The notes below the pieces were generated by a model that worked only from the letters and a program-made list of their open reading frames with translations, did not search any database and was not told where the DNA came from. From Halichondria panicea (Eukaryota > Porifera > Demospongiae > Suberitida > Halichondriidae), in NCBI RefSeq assembly GCF_963675165.1, contig NC_087383.1, positions 3,750,979 through 3,814,978 of the forward strand: a DNA stretch of 64,000 nt, read 5' to 3'. Both the position numbers and the translations under genes were made by a program. Shown here in pieces: positions 21,704 to 31,726 of this stretch (its first letter is position 1; every line of letters starts with the position of its first letter).

Positions 21704-24700
21704 TTAAAATTTGGTTTCATCACATATTTCATCGTAAATGTATTGATAGATGTATTCCCCCTCGTCATTAGAGTTTTCTCTTACACTCAGCGTTGTACTG
21801 AAAGGGGTTGATGGTAGTGGCATATCAACAGCACTAATGTTTCTTTGTTCGAAAATGGTATCTGGTGTAGAAGTAGGATACATTTTCTCCACTGATCGAC
21901 CTGTATTTATAATCAGACAGAAGGATATAAAATTCCACAGCAACGTTTTGCTAGAGTAAATTGATAAGTCAGTGCTTATATAGAAAGGTATGTAATTTCC
22001 AAAAAAATTTTAACTCATCTTTACCAATCAATTTGCTAGTTACCTATTATCTGCCGTGATGTTCTCTTCCTCAAGATAGCACAGTTGATTATAAGCAGAA
22101 TGACAATACAGCCACTCACAAGCAGTAGACCTCCTCCAATGCCAGCAATGAGGGGAATCAGAGGCTCCGATACTGAATGAATACGTAATTGTAACGACCC
22201 AGATCAGTACGTACGTTAATTTGTTTCCAATTACCTGGATTGTCTGGGTCTGTTGGTATGGTTGTAGTAGGAGGCTCAGTATTACACGTGCTCACATTAC
22301 TGTTGCAAACACACTCGGCAGAAGGTGATTGCTCATCTACAGTTCTGGCCTCGCAGTGAGTACCCTCAGTACACTCAACGTTTGCACAGACGTCTTGCAT
22401 TAGTTTTACTTCACAGTTTTGACCGGAAAACCCTGATTCACAAACACAAGTATATATATTTGTGCCGTTCAAACAGAACCCTTGGCCACTGCAGTTTACA
22501 GATCCACAGTAATTTGGATCTGTATCCAGTACTTCAATGAGTACACGGGCAGCATCAAACCGAATAGGGCTACCAGCATCAGCACATTCTATGAATAGAA
22601 TTATATCATCAAATTGTCTTGTTGCCACGTCTCCTATCACAAAAATGTTGCCAGTGTTTATGTTGATGTCAAATAAATCGCTTGCATCGGATATGGAATA
22701 GCTTATCATAGCATTGGCTCCGAGATCGAAATCAGTGCAGGAGACATTTCCAATAATGGTTCCAAAAGTTTCATTTCCATTCAGAGGCCCATAGGTGTAC
22801 GTATCGGAAACAAATATTGGCTCATTGTCATTCTGATCCAGTATAGTGATGTTTACAAGATGAGATGACATTCGCCTATTCAAAATGTCCGCTGATTGGT
22901 CGGTGATGCGAATTTGGAAACTGTAAAAGTCAAACTCCTCCCTATCTAGTGTACCATTCACAAGAATTTGGCCTGAGGCTGTTACAGTAAAATCATCATC
23001 TAAAATGTCTCCGATAACTTCAAACACCACCACTCCATCCAGTCCATTATCATCATCAAAAAACTGCAACTGTATCACCTCACTTCTACGTACAGCATTT
23101 TCCTCAATTTCAAATGGTCCTGATGCAAAAGTCGGTGTGAACTCGTTAACAGGAGACACGAATACAGTAACCAATGTTGTCGCTTGTAGATTATGTATAT
23201 CAGTACAAGCTGCAGTTAGTATGTGGGCAGGGCTCATTTCATAGTCCAATGTCATTCCAGGAGAGAGTGTAATCACTCCAGTTTCCATATTGACAACGAA
23301 AATCCCACCATCATTCCCATCGAGTATACTGTATATCACATCATCATTGTTGTCAATATCGCTGCAGACAAGCTCAACAACAAAGGTGCCACTTTCTTGA
23401 TTCTCAAAGAGCGTTGAGCTGTATGGTGTGTTCTCGAATACTGGTGGAGCTGCGACAGCATCATCTACGGAGACCAACAGCTGGGCTGCTGAACTGAGTG
23501 GTTCAACACTGAGATCAGTAGCAACAACTTGATAGAAGTAGGAAGGAACAATGTCAAAATTAAGAGGAGCAGCTACAAAAACACACCCAGTGTCCTCTTG
23601 GATTCCAAAGGAGCCTTGGTTATTCTGTGGGGACACTAGAATTAGGGAGTAACTGATGGTACCATCTAAAGTGTCTGCTCTGTCCACATCAGTAGCCATT
23701 ATACAGTCTACAATGGTACCTAATGTAGCATTTTCCAGCACACGAAAACTGTAACTTGAAGGTGAGAAAATCGGTGCGTGTTCATTAGCAATCACTGAAT
23801 TGATGGCTAGACTGACTGTTGTAGATATTGGTGGCTGCCCACGATCAGAGCATGTGATATCCAGTACGATACTGCTAATCACTCGGGCTATCGTCCTGAC
23901 TACACCATCCTCGGTTATGATAAAATTATCAAAGAGACTTGTACTAGACAAGGAAAAGTTTGTTAATCCATTCAACCCATCATCAGCGTCTGTACATACA
24001 AAGACTGCTACATCCACATTGCTGCTGTTAGATTCAATTATGGTGATGATTGGTGGATTCTCTGGAGATATAATCGGGCTATTATCATTCACATCTCTGA
24101 TGAATATGTTGACAAGAGCACTGTCAGATCTCTCTGGACCAATCACAATACGATTTTCTGTAACTACTACTACCATACGATATTCACTAATTATTTCTCG
24201 ATCAAGGGGTGCACCAAGCGTAAGATCACCAGTGGTTGGTTCGATAAAGAAGAAACCAGGAGAGCTTTCGTTTTCAAGCCTATAGTTTAGTTGGTCTGAG
24301 TCAATGTCCACAGCTTCAATAGTGGCTACTATAGTACCTGTTGCCGTGTCTTCTGACAAAAAGATATTGATTGTCGTGTTTGTTATCATTGGAGGATTCG
24401 AATCATCTCTAAAGACAGTTACAAAGATGGTGGCATCATCGAAGAATGTTGGTACACCTAGATCGTCACACCTAAGAGCGAGTGTGTACGATTCCGTTGA
24501 TATGCCTTCTGGGAGGGTTAGCGCTCTATTTACGGTTATCTCACCTGTAATTAGATCAATACTGAACGCATCATCAGTGTTGCCTTCTGATATAGAAAAC
24601 CTAACTTCTCCATTAGCACCACTATCAGGATCACTACAGCTCAAATCTGCAATAGTTTCTCCGAATATAACAAGCTCACTGAGTTGTATTAAATGACTAG

Positions 24701-26777
24701 TTCCGTCAGCAAAAGATGGACGATTTGTATTTCCTTCGGTAATTTGAAGAACGACCAAAACATCATCAGTAAATTCAGAGTCAGTAACAAAGGCTGTGAA
24801 GCTTACGCTTGTCTCTGTTATGTTTAGTACAGAGTTAAAAAGTAGTAGTTCGCCAAGTGTATTGATGTCAACAAAACTGTTCGTTTGCAAGCTGTATGTA
24901 ATATCACCACCAAGGCCAACATCTATATCAGTTGCAGATATCCTTCCAATTACATATCGATTAGCAGGAGTGGTGCGAGATACGTTAAAAAAGTAGCTCC
25001 TCTGATCAAAGACAGGGAAATTATCGTTTTCTGGCACAATGTCTATCGTTACTATTGCTAAGTCCTCACGTCCATTATTATCATAGCAACGAATCTCAAA
25101 ACCATAATTCGTGGCTACCTCATAATCGAGCACACCTTGGAGTTGAATTTCACCTGTGCGAGTATCAATGTGAAACAAATCCGTGATTGTTGAAGAAGTG
25201 GTAACAATTTCAACGTGGTCCATGCCCAACTCTCCCCTTCCCCTGTCCACATCAGTACAGGACACATCGCTAGCACTCAGTATCACACTTCCAGTTAGGT
25301 AGGATTCAGGAAACATTCGCGTGTATCGATCTTCAGCAATAATCGGGTCAAACTCATTAACGGAAAGCACAAAAATTCGGAAATCAAAGTTATCGCACTG
25401 ATCACTGGGTGGAAACTCATCACAACCAACAATTGAAACAGCAAAGCGTCTGTACAATCCAGCAATCAAAGTAATACCATCCACATCATTATCCAAATTT
25501 TCTGTGAATGACAAATCACCTGATACCAAGTCAAGCAAGAAAGCTTCACTGTCTCCAGAATCGGGAATACTGTCATCCAATGTATACGTTATACTTCCAT
25601 CAGCACCAGCATCTGTATCTGTAAATAAAAACTTGTTACTAACTTCAGTTAAACTTGAGTTTCCTGTTGCTATAACAACACCTACGGTGACCGTTTCCGA
25701 AATTGCAACTGTACTTAGTCTTTGTACAATCACAGGCACTTGTTCATTTACTGGTAAAATTGCCACATCAACGCTTACAGTGCTGGATTGATTGCTCTCT
25801 GAGTTATCGTAACATGTGACCATGAAGGAATATGATGTTTGTGTCTCATAGTCAAGGTCAGCATTGACAGAGAAAGAGCCAGAAGCTTCGTCCAAGATAA
25901 GAGGACTGATACTACCAGTGCCTACTAGAGAGTAAGTTATTTAACTGGAGGCTGTGTCTGGATCAATGCATCTAGTCACTAGAAATCCTGCCGAAGGTCT
26001 TGGATAGTCTATACCAGCGACAATATTGTCGAGTACGGTTTCGTGTACAGCTGCATCGTATGTACCCAACTCGAAAGCCGGAGCAGTGTCATCGATATCT
26101 TCTACAGAAATTGTTACTCGTAGGTTTCTACCAACACCTTGATCAAAGGTGTTTGCTGCTCGTACAAGAAAATCAAACACAGTATTTTGCTCATAATCTA
26201 AAGCAGACTGCGAAGTGATCTCTCCAGTTTCTGAGTCGATGGCAAAAATACTAAACACCTCAGGGTCCAATGACTCAAAAGAATATTCAATCACTCCAAG
26301 GTTACCTCGATCTTCATCTGTAGCGTTCACAATTGTGATCAAGAAATTTAGCGGAAAATCTTCGCTAAGCGAGAGCTCGATTGCAGCATGAAGAAATTGT
26401 GGACTGAACTCATTTTCATAGATACGCGTCACTCTGAAGAAAGCTGAGGTTGAATCTGTACTATCACTTACGTCAAAACACTCGACGAAAGAGGAGAATG
26501 TACCAGTGGATATATTTAATGAATCAATGTTGAGCGCTACACCACCATTAGTTTCGCTTAAAGTAAGAAAGTTCACGTTGTCAGGGTTTAGAAATCGGTA
26601 GTTGACAATTCCACTAAAAGAGCAAAGAAGTGTGGCAATTGTATGACCCGTTGGTAAGTTTTGGTTGAATGTAATGTCGTAGTTGCTGCTGTTAAATTGT
26701 GGTGATGGTTGAGCAAGTAAACCTGTACAAAGCAAGTTAGTAAAAAGTGTGCAAGTAAAACCCTTCTACTGAACCAT
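21704..26777 (-). pseudogene. Cadherin-Delta chimeric gene, two stop codons
   Basis: Read on the minus strand: exon 26777-22235, transmembrane exon 22172-22044, tail exon 21900-21704. The first 1,500 or so codons copy the giant cadherin (signal-peptide region, then 13 cadherin repeats), joining repeat 8 directly to the repeat 21 region. Near 22530 this runs in frame into the EGF module of the Delta-like gene (VNCSGQGFCLNG...SGFSGQNC, then CANVECTEGTHC), a PTTTIPTDPDNP spacer, a membrane helix (IAGIGGGLLLVSGCIVILLI) and a 64-residue tail ending EGEYIYQYIYDE. Phases agree at both introns. Two in-frame stops break it: TAG as codon 4 (26766-26768) and TAA for CAA at 25941-25943. Otherwise the frame is open for 1,514 codons, so the loss is recent, or another first exon joined at the TTTGTACAG acceptor (about 26721) bypasses the first stop; the second stop has no obvious bypass. 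Confidence 0.85.
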
Positions 26778-27271
26778 TCGAATGATAATGGACACTTTTA
26801 TAGCCCAAATTAGTGTTTAACGTTCAAACTAATGGTCACTGTAACTGCTCTCGAAGTATCTTTATTCGGATGCACATTTGAATTACTTTTATGCCTTTGA
26901 CTCACATATACATACGTCTATCGCTTATCTGTAATTAAAACTACCCTTTAATAGATGAAGTACGTGTCAACTACGGGGTACCTGGCAAAATTAGCGTCAG
27001 AAATAGACAGACCGTCAGCGGTACTCCTTGCAACCAGTTCATACTTGGATTGCACTTGACCTAAAACAGTACAGCAGAGGTGGATTTTCATGTACAATCA
27101 TGGTTTTTGATACAAACGGCATCTCATACCCCTTGCACATTGCTAGGCCTCAATTGTCTTTTGTGTATGCACACTCACCATGTAAGAGGGGGGTCTCAAT
27201 GGACCTAGCTAGACAGCTGTCTTGGCAGAAGCTTTGGGTGGTTTGCACTTGGTTTTTATCTACTATTATTA

Positions 27272-27465
27272 CCGTATAGCGCGAAATTTTCGAGGGGCTT
27301 AATTTTCGCGGATTTCGTGGGTTGGAATTCTACACGAAAATTAAGTCCACCAAAAGTGTTGGTTAATATCCGGTAAGCAGTCATTCCGCGAACATTGTGC
27401 AACGAAATGGCTTTTAGAGGCCAATCCACGAAATATAAGTGCCTCGAAAATTTCGCGCTATACGG
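27272..27465. mobile_element. MITE with long TIRs and TA target duplication
   Basis: 194 bp beginning CCGTATAGCGCGAAATTTTC and ending with its near complement AAATTTCGCGCTATACGG, flanked by TA on both sides (27270-27271 and 27466-27467). The corresponding place in the direct copy of the duplicated flank (about 40885-41010) lacks it, which suggests insertion after the duplication. Likely Tc1/mariner-type and non-autonomous. Confidence 0.85.
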
Positions 27466-27705
27466 TATGTCAAAGCAGCTTTAGGTGCATGCAAGGGATT
27501 ATGTAAGAAGATATCATTTCACACAAAAGTCCATGAATAGCATTAGTGCAAGCTAGATCTATACCACTGTAGAAGAGGAGAGACAAAACAAAACATTATG
27601 CACTGTCAGTGAAGCATTAAGTTAATATCATATCATAAGGGTTGCATATAATTATAGTCTACAACAAACAGTTTTGTTCTTCTGAGTCACTGTCATTGAT
27701 AGCAG

Positions 27706-27767
27706 CTATCCCAGGATGAGCTCATAGAGGATGACCAGGATGTTTACGACCAGCAAAGCCAAAGGTA
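27706..27767 (-). pseudogene. Orphan copy of the last IER3IP1 exon
   Basis: Minus strand: after an acceptor-like CCCTGAAG the reading is PLALLVVNILVILYELILG and stop, the same as the real last exon at 40557-40612 apart from a 6-nt insertion that adds two residues and keeps the frame. No upstream IER3IP1 exons accompany it. It was carried along at the edge of the inverted duplication. Confidence 0.85.
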
Positions 27768-28639
27768 CTTCAGGGGAAAGAGAAATACAGTACACACAAT
27801 GCCCCTGGGACAACTCTCAATATATACGGTACTCTGCAGGGAAAAGAAAAGAACAATAAACACAATGCCTATGGGATAACTCTCAACACACAGTGTATAC
27901 ATGGCGCTTCGATTCCCTTTTCTCAGGGGAAAAAGTGAGTGGTTTCCAGCCTAGCAAATTCACCGTGCAAATGAAGAGAGTGTGTGTCCTTTTTATAAGA
28001 ACTTCTCTATTGTATATAGTATACGTATATAATCACCATGCAAATGACTTTAGTAAGAGCTAGAGTTTTGACACTGATCACCTATTTGGAATCCACATTT
28101 TCAGCTGAGATATTCCTGTAGAATTACTGTATAACATCATCATCATGCGGTTTGAGGGAATAGTTAGTGAGTTAAATTTTTTGCCAAAATCCTAAAAGAA
28201 ACCTTACAGTGTATTTGACTTTATTTCAACAAAGAATCCATTCTTCTATAGCCTCCTTCACAGGTCGATTGGAGGCTACCATTCTCGAATTTAAATCCAC
28301 TCTACATCATATATAGTGATCGTTAAGATGAGATTGCTTGCGGCTGTATATCTCAAAGCATGATATTCGAGCAGAAGAAGGTGATTATTATAATTATATG
28401 CACATATGAGAATGTCAATCTGTATTACACCTCTCCTCTACATCACTCACTCTAGTGCATCTTTGTGATCACTGCCATGGACACTGCGGCCTAGACGAAC
28501 AAGTCCAGATAACGTTGTGAAAAAACTGTTTTGATTTGAAACACCTTCTTCTATACCGTTTTGTACCTTTTTTTTACCTGCTGCCAACAACGTAGTAAGT
28601 AGAGAATAGTTTTCTCTTAGAAGCGTATACCTCCCGCAG

Positions 28640-28920
28640 TGCAGTACCAGTGTCCAAATCAATGATGGGTTTCTTTGGAGGTTGTTATTCTTTCCTTTTC
28701 TCCCTGTCCTTTCGTCTTTTGCAGACAAAAAACTCACCAAATATTCTCCCCAAAAGCCTGCCATCCGTGATCACAACAAGCTTAACTACCGTCTACAGTT
28801 GTTTTGTTGATAAAGTACTCAAGAAGCCAATCAGTTTAGCTCCTGCAGTTCAACCGATGAAGACTACAAAATCCACGTCATCTTCTCCCAATCCAACACA
28901 GTCAGCTCAGTTCGTATCGA
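28640..28920 (+). pseudogene. Fragment of CABIT-SAM proline-rich exon
   Basis: Matches part of the second exon of the first CABIT-SAM gene (about 18232-18462): GTCCAAATCAATGA, AGCCAATCAGTTTAGCTCCTG and CCACGTCATCTTCTCCCAAT recur in order. The frame is broken and the CABIT and SAM parts are absent here. A relic of gene duplication next to the intact second gene. Confidence 0.7.
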
Positions 28921-29184
28921 TTTGTTTGGACACTCCACCTTAATTTGCTTCGGTATATAAGCTTGAAGTTCTATCAATGAATTCAACACTGTATCTGTCA
29001 GTGTGATCATTATAGATCTAGTATGATTTTCCCTATAAGATTACTGGTATCAATTACACATTTTAAGCACATTGCATGCTTTCCCTTGTGTAACTAAGTA
29101 TGGTATGTGCACACCTTGTGTAACTAAGTACACGGTATGCTATTTGCACATAGCTATTAGCTAAAGCCTGATCTAGCTATCAAC

Positions 29185-31494
29185 ATGAGTTCTTCAGCTA
29201 AGCCACAAAGTGTTCGGTACAATAGACAGCCACCAAATGTTCAAAAAAAAACAGAATTGATCAAGCATCAGACACTACCTCAAGCCAAGCCTCGAACAAA
29301 GGTAGGGATTTCTAATCGACTGTCAACCACCAGGATTATGGAACACACTAATCTCAAAGACTTAGCTGCACAGTACTCCAATTTAATGCCGTTTTCTGTG
29401 AGTGTAATTGCCGGAAATATTGAATATGAGCCAAACATAAAAGCTGGCGATTCTCTGGTCGTTCATGGCCTTAAGCAATCCCAAGTTGTAAAGATCATTG
29501 ACCAGACTGATGAAGCATACAACATTCCGTTTTACTCAGCGGCTAAATTTGGCATCATTGGAAATTTGGATTCTGAAGAGTATATGAGTACCTGTTCTGC
29601 TTCCGAGATGATGGAATCCCCACGGTTACCACCTATTGTTGCCTGCCTTGGAAACTATGTGGGAAGAGACGCTAGCATGTCTTTTAAGCAATTTGAAGTG
29701 CTACTTTTGAAAGATATTGTACACAAGAGCTTCAGGAGGATTCGAGTGATTCGAGCCTACAGTATAACAGACCACGAATCGAAATTTATTTCGAAAGATT
29801 GTGATGCTTTTTTCTCAGTTGACCCATCTGGTGTGCAGCTGTATCCTTCTGAAATTCTTGAGTATGCCTCACATCTTCTACCATGTCGAGCCCGACCCTT
29901 TGTTCCGAAGGAATACAACTCCTTGCTTGAAGATTTCACAGCAAGTGTGGTTGTTATTGAAGGACAGAGCTCAGAAACGTCTTTGCTTACTTGTAGAATA
30001 GATCGTTTAACTAAAACCAAAGAGTATCTAGATATCTCCACAGAGATTAACATCATAGTTACTCTAAGTACTCACGAAGTCAGCACCACTAAAGAAGATG
30101 TTGATCAAACGAATTATAAAAAACTTTCGAGGCATAGAGATGACTTGTCCGGCTGTATGCTAAGAATGGTTCGAAAAGGACATGAAATCGAAGGAGTAAA
30201 GATCACGACACCGAAGCTATCGGAGCCCAGTCAAGATGAAGATAAAAGTTCAAATTCATCTGAAACAGATGCATATGATGATGTTATTATAAGTCCAAGT
30301 CAGGATGAAGACGTGTACGATCTTGTATGGCAAGATATTGAAACAACAGACTCAGTAAGTTTTTTAACAGTGAATCTTTATTGCCAGCCTGTAATGTTTG
30401 TCGTACGTAGAGATTTTAGAATGCACCCTTTAAGTGATACTAATCGTTTATATGTACACATCTAATCATACCTAATCAATTTTTCTAATCAATTTTCAAC
30501 ATCAAACACTCAGAATGAAACTCAAAAGAAACCTACCGATATTGATCAACCCACCTCACACAACATAACACATTCAGTGTTTAAACGAGGTAGAATACCC
30601 AGCGCTCCCCCTGCTGTAGCAGTTAAGAGCTCAATTGTAAAACAATATCATAGTCGAAACTCGTGGACTGGTGATGAATCCCCACTATCTGTACCTGCTT
30701 TGAGATGGCCAAGGAAACCTCCACCAGTACCTAAGAGAAGAGAGAGCAGCTCTTTTATTCAACCAACTATTAAAGATGCCGGAAACTCGAAAGACGAGCC
30801 AGGAGATACTGTACTGAAATCTATTCAGAATACACCATCATGGAAGATAGACACCGGAAACTCGAAAGACGAGCCATCAAGAGAGACTGCATTACTGTCT
30901 ATTCAGAATACGAAGACAGATGCCGGAAACTCGAAAGACAAGCCATCAGGAGAGACTGTACTGAAGTCTATTCAAAATACACTAAGCTTGCTGGTTGGAA
31001 AGATGGAAAGACTGGATGCAAATCAAACTATTTTTGAGCAAAGACTTGACAAACTGGAGGCAAGCAGACAAAGCACTGGAAAAAGAAGTATTGCCTCAAT
31101 GAAACAAGTGGAAGTGAGTTGCCGTGTTTCGTGCCGAAACTATACCATGGCATATTAAGTAGAGCCGTGCCAATTAAATGATGGCTCCTGAGGTATCAGC
31201 ATGCATGCAGTGTTACATTAATTTGTTATGCACTAAATTTGTAAGTGTGCATGAGAATACTCAAATACGTATTATCAGGAGCACGTGATGATTACTTTTA
31301 TTTCTCTGATTGACTAGATTCAAGATCTTTTGGAGAAGTTGGGTATGCCTCAATACAGAGATGCCTTTTCAAAGGAATGGGTGGATGGTGAGGTGTTTCA
31401 AGACCTCGATGAAGAGGCACTCAAGGAACTGGGAGTGGAGTCACGATTAGATAGAATCAAACTGCTTAAAGTAATTTCCAATGGTCATTATTAG
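29185..31494 (+). CDS. CABIT-SAM adaptor protein, copy 2 (GAREM-like)
   Basis: Three phase-0 exons, 29185-30354, 30514-31113 and 31318-31494, give 648 residues. The CABIT region is at about 56-300 (YSNLMPFSVSVIAGN, KQSQVVKIIDQTDEAYNIPF, YSAAKFGIIGN). The acidic end of exon 1 has tyrosines in acidic context (DAYDDVI, EDVYDLVW). Exon 2 carries a proline-rich SH3-type ligand (RWPRKPPPVPKRR), three repeats of about 23-25 residues containing GNSKD(E/K)P and SIQNT (from 30775), and a coiled coil (LLVGKMERLDANQTIFEQRL). Exon 3 is a SAM domain (LLEKLGMPQYRDAFSKEWVD). Exon layout and phases equal those of copy 1, so the two are paralogues; a cytoplasmic adaptor role is inferred. It runs convergently toward the Delta-like gene, with 232 bp between the stop codons. 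Confidence 0.82.
30775..30986 (+). repeat. Coding tandem repeat, three units of 69-75 bp
   Basis: Units start at 30775, 30850 and 30919; each contains GGAAACTCGAAAGACGAGCC or a one-base variant and ATTCAGAATAC. All are in frame within exon 2 of the second CABIT-SAM gene and absent from the first gene, so they arose after the two diverged. Confidence 0.85.
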
Positions 31495-31726
31495 AGTTCC
31501 ACATGTTGGACAGCAACTTTAGCAACACAAACTCATGGAGAACCACATGTATATAATTGTATTCATTTTGTGTGTGTTTTTCTAAGAGATCTACATTAAT
31601 ATCAAAGGAAAAGTGAAATTCATCTTGTAATGCGCATGTACAGTATATATATATAATTATGTCTACAGTTTGGATGGAAGGAATGCATGACTGTATAGCG
31701 AATATACGTGAGATCGTACATCACAA

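Larger units (their letters stand above)
22535..27790 (-). repeat. Inverted segmental duplication, left copy
   Basis: On the minus strand this block matches 40530-44131 and 47851-49400 (+). It includes the last IER3IP1 exon (copy at 27767-27706), the intergenic flank (for example GCAATCCAAGTATGAACTGG is found in both) and the cadherin coding sequence. It differs by a 194-bp MITE (27272-27465) present only here and by the absence of 3,720 bp of cadherin repeats. The coding part differs at only a few percent of positions by eye, and the flank more. Confidence 0.9.
26778..28640. other. Duplicated flank and spacer without an intact gene
   Basis: 26778-27790 is the duplicated upstream region of the cadherin, with a MITE and an orphan IER3IP1 exon. 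About 27771-27900 holds two similar short units (CACAATGCC..GGGA.AACTCTC). From 27900 to 28640 I see nothing recognisable. Confidence 0.55.

Noticed and set aside
23005-26218. Plus-strand open frames opposite the chimeric gene
   Set aside because: Same antisense-shadow effect; they correspond to antisense frames in the direct cadherin copy.
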